A DNA stretch of 13,002 bases from REEB470 sp032117095 (GTDB lineage: Bacteria; Bacillota; Bacilli; Paenibacillales; YIM-B00363), in the NCBI GenBank assembly GCA_032117095.1, contig JAULZZ010000040.1, forward strand, positions 1-13,002, given 5' to 3'. A program made the position numbers and the translations under genes. Below, in pieces: positions 6,859-12,887 of the stretch. Every line of letters starts with the position of its first letter. Positions within the stretch are counted from its first letter, which is position 1. Under the pieces are notes generated by a model. That model ran no database searches. It saw only the letters and a program-made list of their open reading frames with translations, and had not been told where the DNA came from.

Positions 6859-7995
6859 ATGACGTCTGATTTCACGCACCCATCGTCAAGCACCGCAACA
6901 TTAGAACGCATCACAGAAAAAGTCACCCGTGGCGAGCGCCTTACGTTTGATGAGGGGATGGCGTTGTACCATTCCCCCCACCTGCTCCAAATCGGGCAGC
7001 TCGCTGCTTGGGTCAATGCCCAAAAGAATGGAGACCATGTTTATTTTATTGAAAACATGACGTTGTATTTTACGAACGTCTGTGAAGCACATTGTGCGTT
7101 TTGTGCATTTCGTCGAGACGAACACCAAGAAGGGGCGTACACCCTCTCTCCAGAAGACGTCATTGCGTATGCCGAAAAACACGTCCATGCTGATGTGCGG
7201 GAGTTTCACATTACCGGGGGCCACAATCCACACGTCCCGTTCTCCTACTACGTCGATGCCATCGCCAAATTAAAGCAGCGGTTTCCGCAGGTGGCGATCA
7301 AGGCGTATACGGGGGCGGAGATCGAGTTTTTTTCGCGTCTCACCGGAAAAAGTTTCCACGATGTGTTGCTCACGCTACGCGAAGCGGGACTCGATACGTT
7401 GACGGGTGGGGGGGCAGAAGTGTTGTCCGAACGGTATCGCCAAAAAATGATGGTCGGGAAGGCGACGAGTGCGCAGTGGCTCGAGGTGCACCGCACTGCT
7501 CACCAGCTTGGCATGCGGACGCACGCCACGATGTTGTACGGTTCGATCGAGACGATCGAGGAGCGTATGCAGCATTTGGTATTGCTCCGTGAGTTACAAG
7601 ACGAAACGCAAGGTTTTATGGTGTTTATTCCCTTAGCGGTACAGCCCCACAGCAAAACGGCAAGCATAAAACGGCGTACTTCCGCCTATGAAGATTTGCG
7701 CATGATTGCGATTTCCCGTCTCATGCTGGACAACTTTGCCCACATTAAAGCGTATTTTATTAACATTGGGACGCAGCTGACACAGCTTGCACTCGCCTTT
7801 GGGGCATCGGATGTCCACGGTACGCTCATTAAGGAACGCATCAGCCATGCGGCAGGGGCGAACAGTGCCGAAGGGCTCACCCGCTCCGAACTGTTGCACC
7901 TCATCCATGGGGCGCAAAAAACGGCAGTGGAACGCGATACGTTTTATCGTGTGATCCAGACATACCCTTGCAAACCCCCTCCTGTGTGGCAATAG
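6859..7995 (+). CDS. mqnE: Aminofutalosine synthase, radical SAM (menaquinone biosynthesis)
   Basis: Radical S-adenosylmethionine enzyme that joins the adenosyl radical to the enolpyruvyl-benzoate product of MqnA to give aminofutalosine, an early step of the futalosine route to menaquinone. The 378 residues contain the cluster motif C75-x3-C79-x2-C82 (NVCEAHCAFCAFRR) and ITGGHNP near 118-124. The glycine-rich LTGGGAEVLS, the THATMLYGSIET stretch and LLRELQDETQGF are characteristic of MqnE rather than MqnC. The ATG at 6859 follows GAGGAG at a good spacing. No other mqn gene except the UbiD-type decarboxylase is in the window, so the pathway is scattered. It is divergent from the Fe-S carrier gene. 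No clear plus-strand promoter could be fixed in the 83-base gap. Confidence 0.93.
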   Translation: MTSDFTHPSSSTATLERITEKVTRGERLTFDEGMALYHSPHLLQIGQLAAWVNAQKNGDHVYFIENMTLYFTNVCEAHCAFCAFRRDEHQEGAYTLSPEDVIAYAEKHVHADVREFHITGGHNPHVPFSYYVDAIAKLKQRFPQVAIKAYTGAEIEFFSRLTGKSFHDVLLTLREAGLDTLTGGGAEVLSERYRQKMMVGKATSAQWLEVHRTAHQLGMRTHATMLYGSIETIEERMQHLVLLRELQDETQGFMVFIPLAVQPHSKTASIKRRTSAYEDLRMIAISRLMLDNFAHIKAYFINIGTQLTQLALAFGASDVHGTLIKERISHAAGANSAEGLTRSELLHLIHGAQKTAVERDTFYRVIQTYPCKPPPVWQ

Positions 7996-8076
7996 CCCTC
8001 TGCGAAAGCGAACGCTCCCCCCAAAAACCAACCGATCCCACACGGCACGGAGGCTGCAAAGTGGCTGTCCTGCTTT

Positions 8077-8331
8077 TTAGCGCACGTCGTCGATCCATGC
8101 ATACGGGTCTTGCGGGGGGGTGTTGATCGCCTCGATAATGCGTGTTTGGAGTGTTTGCTCGTCTGGTGCTTCTACGAGCTGTCCGTTGACGAGCGCAAAC
8201 GGATGCAGGTCACACGTCTCACATTGCCCGAGACACCCGTATTCTATGGCATCGATGTGGGGATGTTTTTCGCAGTGGGCGTACGTTTGTTGTGCGCCGT
8301 TGCTCCCACAAAACTCCACGATATGTTTCAT
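8077..8331 (-). CDS. YuzB-like DUF1450 cysteine-rich small protein
   Basis: An 84-residue protein resembling Bacillus YuzB (DUF1450; thioredoxin-like ferredoxin fold suspected, function unknown). Matching features are an N-terminal IVEFC, the central IEYGCLGQC and the PFALVNG stretch. Cysteines are at 8, 20, 33, 37 and 40, the last three as C-x3-C-x2-C, suggesting a metal or Fe-S site or a redox role (inference). The start is taken at ATG 8331, since GGGGGAG lies five bases before it; an in-frame GTG at 8337 would overlap that ribosome binding site. It is divergent from the NifU-like gene with 77 bases between, a pairing that fits an Fe-S or thiol role. The residues after 72 (PPQDPYAWIDDVR) extend beyond the Bacillus protein as I remember it. 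Confidence 0.85.
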   Translation of the reverse strand: MKHIVEFCGSNGAQQTYAHCEKHPHIDAIEYGCLGQCETCDLHPFALVNGQLVEAPDEQTLQTRIIEAINTPPQDPYAWIDDVR

Positions 8332-8344
8332 GTGCACTCCCCCG

Positions 8345-8373
8345 TTTCGTGAGTACGTTTTTTATGGTATACT
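8345..8373 (+). promoter_or_regulatory. Extended -10 promoter for the NifU-like gene
   Basis: TTTCGT (8345-8350), a 17-base spacer, TATACT (8368-8373), with TG one base before the -10 (TGGTATACT), making an extended -10 that can compensate for a weak -35. Transcription would start near 8380, about 29 bases before the ATG at 8409. Confidence 0.6.
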
Positions 8374-8408
8374 ATTTTTCTAATCCTCTAAATAAGGAGT
8401 CGAGTGCG

Positions 8409-8654
8409 ATGACGACGAATACGGAAGATACGATGTACGACAATGTCTTAGAAGTATTGGACAAATTGCGCCCTTTTTTGCAGCGTGACGGGGGCGATGT
8501 CGACTTGGTCGAGGTCGTCGATGGGGTCGTGAAGTTAAAATTGCTCGGTGCGTGTGGCAGTTGTCCGAGCTCGACGATCACATTAAAAGCAGGCATCGAG
8601 CGCGCACTGATGGAGGAAATCGAGGGCATCACCGAAGTCGTCCAAGTGTACTAA
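8409..8654 (+). CDS. NifU C-terminal-like Fe-S scaffold (Nfu family)
   Basis: An 81-residue protein of the NifU C-terminal domain family, which assembles or carries a [4Fe-4S] cluster at the interface of a dimer. The signature is present: RPFLQRDGGDVDLV (21-34) and the cluster-binding C49-x2-C52 in LLGACGSCPSSTITLKAGIE. The length equals small stand-alone Firmicutes members such as Bacillus YutI. The start at 8409 is chosen because AGGAG lies nine bases upstream; a longer frame reaching to 8292 has no such support and overlaps the divergent gene. It ends 29 bases from the convergent SDR stop. With the A-type carrier nearby it gives the region two Fe-S maturation factors. Confidence 0.95.
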   Translation: MTTNTEDTMYDNVLEVLDKLRPFLQRDGGDVDLVEVVDGVVKLKLLGACGSCPSSTITLKAGIERALMEEIEGITEVVQVY

Positions 8655-8683
8655 AATTTTACCGTGCAACCGCCTGCTTGTAC

Positions 8684-9493
8684 TCAGTGGTCGTGCTTTC
8701 GGGCAGGCGTGGTGCGGATCGGATCGTAGCCCCCATGCACGTCGATGACATTTCCGGTCACGTAGTCCGACTGCGGATGACACAAGAAAGCGACCACCCG
8801 TGCGACATCTTCCCCCGTGCCTGGACGGACAGGGGGATTTTCTTCGTCCACTTTTCCGATGGCTTGTGCGATAGTTGCCTCTTTGTAGTCTCCTTTGATG
8901 TCGCCTGGACACACCATGTTGACGGTGATCCCTGCGTGGGCTTCTTCGACAGCCAACGATTTCGTAAAGGAAACCAAGGCGACTTTGGACGCGGCATAGA
9001 CAGCGCGTTCGGGCCATCCCGGGGCTTCGCCACTGTGTCCGAACCCAAAATGGACAATCCGCCCCCAGCGTTGTTGGCGCATCGCGGGGAGGAGCAGTCG
9101 GTTGAGACGGAGCACGCCGAGTAAGTTTGTTTCGACGAGCATGTGCATGTCCTCTTCGGAATATGCTGCAAATCGTTTGCGTTGGCGCAAAAAAGGGCCT
9201 GCATTGTGGATGCAAATGTCGATGTGCCCGAGCTGTTCTTGGGTTTGGGTGACGAGGGCTGCCACATCGTCCCGTTGCCCGACGTCTCCATACAGCGCAA
9301 TCGCTTGGACGCCGTGTGTGGCGGTGATGTACGCACAGCTGTCTTCCGCTTCTTGTTGGTGGCGCACATAGTTAAGGGCGACGTGGCACCCTTGGGCGGC
9401 GAGCGTGCGGGCGACGAGGTTGCCGATGCCCGTGGCACTGCCGGTGATGAGGGCGACTTTCCCTGCGAGGGGACGCATAGAAACAAGCTCCAT
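8684..9493 (-). CDS. Short-chain dehydrogenase/reductase (FabG-like, YtkK-type)
   Basis: A 269-residue NAD(P)-dependent oxidoreductase of the classical SDR fold. The nucleotide-binding motif TGSATGIG is at 17-24, the NAG motif at 97-99 and the active-site Y166-x3-K170 in VYAASK. The catalytic serine is unusual: where FabG has GS after the beta-5 strand, this protein has RIVHFGFGHSGEAPGW, so the best serine is S154, twelve residues before the tyrosine and offset from the usual place. From memory, Bacillus YtkK has a similar F-G-F/APGW stretch, so the substrate may not be the standard 3-oxoacyl-ACP. The ATG at 9493 comes three bases after the ubiD stop, with GGAGGGAT inside the ubiD end, so the two are probably translationally coupled. 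Last gene of the ctaA operon. The substrate is unknown. Confidence 0.85.
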   Translation of the reverse strand: MELVSMRPLAGKVALITGSATGIGNLVARTLAAQGCHVALNYVRHQQEAEDSCAYITATHGVQAIALYGDVGQRDDVAALVTQTQEQLGHIDICIHNAGPFLRQRKRFAAYSEEDMHMLVETNLLGVLRLNRLLLPAMRQQRWGRIVHFGFGHSGEAPGWPERAVYAASKVALVSFTKSLAVEEAHAGITVNMVCPGDIKGDYKEATIAQAIGKVDEENPPVRPGTGEDVARVVAFLCHPQSDYVTGNVIDVHGGYDPIRTTPARKHDH

Positions 9494-9496
9494 CGG

Positions 9497-11275
9497 TTAT
9501 CCCTCCATCCCTTGGGGAAAGTACGTTTTCCACTGTGCGTCGACGGTTTTTACGGTGTTTTCTGCGGGGAAGAGCTCATCAGGATACCCCGGTTTCATCC
9601 GCGCATCGATCACAAACGGAAACGCATAGGAGACGTGGTGATGGCGCACGGTCGTGGCGACAAACGTATCGCGTGCAGGGTTAAAGCGGGTGAATACGCG
9701 CCACAAAAACGCCGTCTGATTTTGGACGGTCGCTGTCGCATCGTCGACGACAAAGACGAGGGGCCAGTCGTGCATGTGCTGTGTGCGCAACGCCCGTTCT
9801 AGGTGCGTCGCAAAGTCGGGGACTTGGCGGTAGGAGGGACCCGAGACGACCAGACATCCCGGCGAAAAGCACTGTACATCCAAGACGTGTGCGATGTCGT
9901 ATACCGCTGTGGGGATGGCCTCTGGCAACGTACGCTTGCTTTCTCCTACGCCGATCCAGATCATTTTGCTCCCGTGGTTGAGGCGGTCTCCTGTGTAATC
10001 CAACGTATCGTGGGCGGTTTTGTCGAGAACCAACACGTCTTGTTGGGGGTCGAGGCGTTGGAGCACTGCGGTGAGCAATGCAGAAAATGACGACAAGGGG
10101 ACGGACTGGTCCGTGATGAACAGTACTTTCGTTAAGGACAGCTGTCCTTCTCCTAAGATGCGAAACGCCGTCCCCAACGCTTCGCGCGCATAGCGTTCAC
10201 GGACGACGGCCGCAGCGAGCGGATGAAATCCGGATTCTGCATACGTCCACAGCTGTTTGACCGACGGCATGACGACAGGAAAGAGCGGGGAAAGCAACGA
10301 CTGTAAATATTCACCGATGTAGTAGTCTTCTTGGCGGGGTTTTCCGACGATGGTCGCAGGATAAATCGCCTCTCGGCGGTGCCACATGCGCTTGACGTGA
10401 AACGTGGGAAACGGATGGGCGAGGGAATAATAGCCGTAATGGTCACCAAAAGGCCCTTCTTGCCTACGCACATGGGGCAATACGACGCCTTCGATGGCAA
10501 ACTCTGCGTGGGCGATCAGTCGATGGCCCCCGTACGGATTGGCGACAAGCGGCAACTTTTTGCCCATGAGCAAGGAAGTGAGCAACAACTCGGGGACGTT
10601 CTCGGGCAACGGGGCGATGGCCGCGGCGATGAGCGCAGGAGGGCCTCCCAAATATACGGTCGTGGGCAGGGGCTGTCCCAACTGCTCTGCCACATGGTGG
10701 TGAAAGCCGCCCCCTTTGTGTATTTGCCAGTGCATCCCTGTCGTCGCCCCGTCGTAGACGTGCACCCGATACATGCCTAGGTTGTGTTGTTTGGTCTGCG
10801 GATGTTCGGTGTATACGAGGGGGAGCGTCAAGAATGGCCCGCCGTCTTCGGGCCATGAGGTGAGTGCTGGCAACGCCTGCAGCGGATCACGTTCGACCAT
10901 CGCTTCTAAAATCGGCGCATGCTGACTCGTCTTCGTGCCCAGACGCAACGCCTCGCCGATCCAGTGGCGTTTTTGCCAAAGGGTGTGCCAGCGGATGTCC
11001 ATGGCATGGTGTACCGTATGCACCGCTTCTTGGACAAATCGTTCGGGACGGGTCCCAAACGCCATCTCTACCCGACGCAACGTGCCAAAAAGATTCGTGA
11101 CGACCGGAAATGCGCTTCCCTTTACATTGCGAAACAGCAAGGCGGGCCCCTCTGTGGCGATGACCCTGCGATGAATTTCGGCGATTTCTAAATACGGGGC
11201 TACTGGCGCATCAATTTCAATGAGTTGCCCTTCGCGACGAAGGAGATCCAAAAAACTAGACAAATGTTCGTGCAT
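9497..11275 (-). CDS. UbiD-family decarboxylase, probable menaquinone (MqnL-type)
   Basis: A 592-residue decarboxylase of the UbiD family, which uses prenylated FMN and a divalent metal to remove a ring carboxylate. Family motifs are NLGMYRVHVYDG (165-176, metal and phosphate contact region), MHWQIHKGGGFHHH (181-194) and EGPFGDHYGYYS (273-284) with the acid residues of the active site. Because MqnE lies close by and the gene follows ctaA, I infer a role in menaquinone biosynthesis (6-carboxy-naphthoate decarboxylation, MqnL-like) rather than ubiquinone or phenolic-acid metabolism. It is longer than the roughly 490-residue E. coli UbiD, as are some members of the menaquinone subgroup. It starts seven bases after the ctaA stop and ends three bases before the SDR start. 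The partner UbiX-type flavin prenyltransferase is not in the window. Confidence 0.88.
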   Translation of the reverse strand: MHEHLSSFLDLLRREGQLIEIDAPVAPYLEIAEIHRRVIATEGPALLFRNVKGSAFPVVTNLFGTLRRVEMAFGTRPERFVQEAVHTVHHAMDIRWHTLWQKRHWIGEALRLGTKTSQHAPILEAMVERDPLQALPALTSWPEDGGPFLTLPLVYTEHPQTKQHNLGMYRVHVYDGATTGMHWQIHKGGGFHHHVAEQLGQPLPTTVYLGGPPALIAAAIAPLPENVPELLLTSLLMGKKLPLVANPYGGHRLIAHAEFAIEGVVLPHVRRQEGPFGDHYGYYSLAHPFPTFHVKRMWHRREAIYPATIVGKPRQEDYYIGEYLQSLLSPLFPVVMPSVKQLWTYAESGFHPLAAAVVRERYAREALGTAFRILGEGQLSLTKVLFITDQSVPLSSFSALLTAVLQRLDPQQDVLVLDKTAHDTLDYTGDRLNHGSKMIWIGVGESKRTLPEAIPTAVYDIAHVLDVQCFSPGCLVVSGPSYRQVPDFATHLERALRTQHMHDWPLVFVVDDATATVQNQTAFLWRVFTRFNPARDTFVATTVRHHHVSYAFPFVIDARMKPGYPDELFPAENTVKTVDAQWKTYFPQGMEG

Positions 11276-11282
11276 GGCGGTT

Positions 11283-12236
11283 TCATTCCCTTCTTTGCCA
11301 AACGGCGATGCTCAGCATGCTCAATACGGCAAACAGCAAAGCAACCAATACGGTGTGCAACAACGTTGCAAATAAATAAGCCTCTGTCCCGAGCAATGCG
11401 AGATTCAACACGCCACTGCCAATTTGGGCACAGACGAGCCCAACGATGAGCAGCCCTTCTTTGCGCAGTCGTCTATCTGTTCGACTCGCCTTCCAAATAA
11501 ACCCTAGCAGGAGCAACACGAGCACGACCAACCCATACGCGGCCAACCGATGACCCCAGGCGATCGCCGCCATCCCACTGAGGTCGCTCCACGCCCCGTT
11601 GCACAAGGGAAACCCTTTGCATCCTGCCGCGGACCCCGTATGGCTCGTATACGCCCCCGTGTAGACGACTCCATACGTGTACACGGTGACAAAGAGGACG
11701 AACAGGCGCAAGCCGAGAGACGGGCGTGCATCGGATATGCCTCTCCCCCCCTGCGGTATATAGGCGTACCGTGTAGCATTGCCGTACGACTGCGCTGCCT
11801 TCCACCGCTGGTGTACGTCCCGATACACGATCCATGTCATCGTGAAGGCGATCAACGCAAACCCAAAATGCAAGGCCAATATCGCATCGGACTGCGGATT
11901 TTTTACTTGCATTGCCCCGAGGATCGCTTGCACCACTGTAAATGCCAAGGCGATCAATGCGCCGATGCGGATGCGCCACTGGGAGAGCCAAACAAAAGAA
12001 GCGATGACCGTCGCCAACACGAGCAACCCGACCCCTGCACTGATCAGCCGGTGACTGTATTCGATGAGCGATTCGAGCGTGTACGCGGGGATAAATTTCC
12101 CATGGCACAACGGCCAATCGTCGCCACACCCACGCCCCGACTCCGACTGCGTCACCAACGCACCTTGCACCAAGACGAGCCCCATGCCCAGCCACGTCAC
12201 AAAAGACAACCGTTTCATCCACCGCAAAGTGTTCAT
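11283..12236 (-). CDS. ctaA: Haem A synthase CtaA
   Basis: Membrane enzyme that oxidises the C8 methyl of haem O to give haem A for aa3-type terminal oxidases. With the start at 12236 it has 317 residues and about eight hydrophobic segments. Haem-ligand histidines and the conserved glutamate are present: E59 and H62 (IEYSHRLISAG), H123 (ALHFGFALI), H229 (WGHRLAAYG) and H294 (LLHTVLVALL). It also has the two cysteine pairs of Bacillus-type CtaA, C37/C44 (GCGDDWPLCHG) and C206/C212 (GCKGFPLCNG). Start choice: GGAG lies 11 bases before the ATG at 12236, whereas an in-frame GTG at 12248 directly abuts it. First gene of the ctaA-ubiD-SDR operon. In many Bacilli ctaA is divergent from ctaB; here the divergent side has no recognisable gene. 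Confidence 0.95.
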   Translation of the reverse strand: MNTLRWMKRLSFVTWLGMGLVLVQGALVTQSESGRGCGDDWPLCHGKFIPAYTLESLIEYSHRLISAGVGLLVLATVIASFVWLSQWRIRIGALIALAFTVVQAILGAMQVKNPQSDAILALHFGFALIAFTMTWIVYRDVHQRWKAAQSYGNATRYAYIPQGGRGISDARPSLGLRLFVLFVTVYTYGVVYTGAYTSHTGSAAGCKGFPLCNGAWSDLSGMAAIAWGHRLAAYGLVVLVLLLLGFIWKASRTDRRLRKEGLLIVGLVCAQIGSGVLNLALLGTEAYLFATLLHTVLVALLFAVLSMLSIAVWQRRE

Positions 12237-12284
12237 CGCTGCATCCACTCCATGACGTCATATTCGTACCTCATCCAAAACCAC

Positions 12285-12305
12285 AGATAGACACCGCTAT
12301 AAACC
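12285..12305 (-). promoter_or_regulatory. Upstream box of ctaA (GGTTTATAGCGGTGT) with weak -10
   Basis: The 15-base box (12305-12291, minus) is identical to that in the Fe-S carrier promoter and has the same orientation relative to its gene. It is followed by CTATCT (12290-12285), a poor -10. No acceptable -35 exists 17 bases upstream (GGTGGT), so this promoter would need help from a regulator if the box is an activator site. The ATG of ctaA is about 50 bases downstream. Confidence 0.45.
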
Positions 12306-12388
12306 CCACCACCACTCATAAATATGCGTAAAAAAGCCCTTTTTTACGGCAAGGTGATTTTTTACAAATCGGTTTTTAGCGGTGTCTA
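12288..12388. repeat. Symmetric 101-bp inverted element with central hairpin
   Basis: The ends TAGACACCGCTATAAACC (12288-12305) and GGTTTTTAGCGGTGTCTA (12371-12388) are inverted copies with one difference in 18. Exactly at the centre lies a perfect 9-bp hairpin CGTAAAAAA-gccc-TTTTTTACG (12327-12348), whose midpoint coincides with that of the outer repeat. The hairpin has A and T runs and could terminate transcription weakly in both directions. Alternatives are a divergent double promoter with two identical operators, or a MITE-like insertion. No flanking target duplication is evident. Confidence 0.6.
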
Positions 12389-12390
12389 TG
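12361..12390 (+). promoter_or_regulatory. Plus-strand promoter-like site carrying the same box
   Basis: TTTACA (12361-12366), an 18-base spacer, TCTATG (12385-12390). The box GGTTTTTAGCGGTGT (12371-12385) differs at one base from the ctaA and Fe-S carrier copies and has the same position relative to the -10. It would drive transcription away from ctaA into the last 600 bases. The -10 is weak. Confidence 0.35.
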
Positions 12391-12448
12391 TTGAAAACAC
12401 AACCTCAGAAGCATTCCTTTTGCGGGGAAGCATAAAAAGGTTTTGATC

Positions 12449-12465
12449 GAGGGACCCTCTATAAT
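12449..12465 (+). promoter_or_regulatory. TATAAT box preceded by a perfect palindrome
   Basis: GAGGGACCCTC (12449-12459) is an 11-base perfect inverted repeat directly abutting TATAAT (12460-12465). No good -35 is seen (AAGGTT at 17 bases). The palindrome occupies the spacer, where a MerR-like activator or a repressor would bind. Start of transcription would be near 12472. Confidence 0.45.
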
Positions 12466-12470
12466 AAAGG

Positions 12471-12583
12471 GCAGGGCACGCATTCACATAAACGAAAAAG
12501 CGGTTGTTTCCTTCAGAACAATTTTTTGTGAATCGGTTTATCGCAGTGCCCCGAGGCACAAAGGCATCGCCTTTCTGGAGGAG
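12471..12583 (+). ncRNA. Candidate structured leader or small RNA
   Basis: Downstream of the TATAAT box are three consecutive stems. Stem A has 17 pairs: ATTCACA (12482-12488), AAAAA (12495-12499) and TTGTT (12504-12508), pairing with the unbroken 3' arm AACAA-TTTTT-TGTGAAT (12517-12533). Stem B is GTGCC-ccga-GGCAC (12546-12559). Stem C is AAAGGC-atc-GCCTTT (12560-12574). GGAGGAG (12577-12583) follows at once. GGGCAC (12474-12479) can also pair with GTGCCC (12546-12551), competing with stem B, a switch-like arrangement. I could not match it to a known riboswitch, T-box or 6S class. Expression is not shown. Confidence 0.3.
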
Positions 12584-12669
12584 ATGGTGTGAAACCGTGA
12601 CTCGCCCCCCGCATGCTGTAAAAATGTATCTTTCTGTATCATACAGAGGGAAATGTACAGTTTCAAGTG

Positions 12670-12683
12670 TGTAAGCGATTACA
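12670..12683. promoter_or_regulatory. cre-like site (CcpA operator consensus)
   Basis: TGTAAGCGATTACA fits the catabolite-responsive element pattern TGNAANCGNWNNCA at every position and has perfect TGTAA/TTACA arms. It lies between the candidate RNA and the small ORF at 12723. Because one such match may occur by chance in 13 kb of this composition, function is tentative. Confidence 0.35.
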
Positions 12684-12722
12684 TTTTTGTCACTATTGTG
12701 TTATACGGGAGCGTCAAGAATT

Positions 12723-12887
12723 ATGTGTAAATGGGGAACACCTCGTCTTGTCGCATGGGTGACCCATGCTACGTGGAGAACATGGCGAGTAGGTCATACT
12801 AAAGGGCACCTCTATAACCCAATCTGTAAAAAATCATCTTGCCGTAAACATGCGCATTTTTTGCCTATGTTTATGACTGAACAGTGA
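12723..12887 (+). CDS. Possible small His/Cys/Trp-rich protein, unrecognised
   Basis: A 54-codon frame starting ATG at 12723 with GGGAG 11 bases upstream, a slightly long spacing. The product starts MCKWGTPRLVAWVTHATW and is notable for five histidines, three cysteines and four tryptophans, with C-x4-C-x3-H-x-H toward the C-terminus (ICKKSSCRKHAH), which could bind a metal (inference). A 17-base perfect DNA palindrome (12753-12769) lies inside it, which is unusual for coding sequence. The same frame is open further upstream to a TTG at 12687, and beyond one stop (12672-12674) to a GTG at 12597, so it could also be a remnant of a longer frame. I recognise no family. It may not be a gene. Confidence 0.25.
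   Translation: MCKWGTPRLVAWVTHATWRTWRVGHTKGHLYNPICKKSSCRKHAHFLPMFMTEQ

Noticed and set aside
8292..8408. N-terminal extension of the NifU-like protein
   Set aside because: The extension overlaps the divergent YuzB-like start and the promoter, while ATG 8409 has a clear AGGAG.
8655..8720. Terminator between the NifU-like gene and the SDR (CGCCTGC with GCAGGCG)
   Set aside because: The arms pair, but the loop is about 26 bases, one arm lies in the SDR coding end, and no T-run follows.
8552..9124. Plus-strand 190-codon frame over the nfu end and the SDR
   Set aside because: It is the complement of the SDR reading frame in GC-rich DNA. The SDR has intact motifs and this frame has none.
12500..12620. 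Known riboswitch, T-box or 6S RNA in the right flank
   Set aside because: Short pieces such as ATGGTGTGAAACCG recall T-box or fluoride elements, but the conserved cores are not present; kept only as an unclassified structured RNA.
12597..12674. 25-codon ORF starting GTG after GGAGGAG
   Set aside because: The spacing from the ribosome binding site is 13 bases, the frame is short, and nothing about the product is recognisable.
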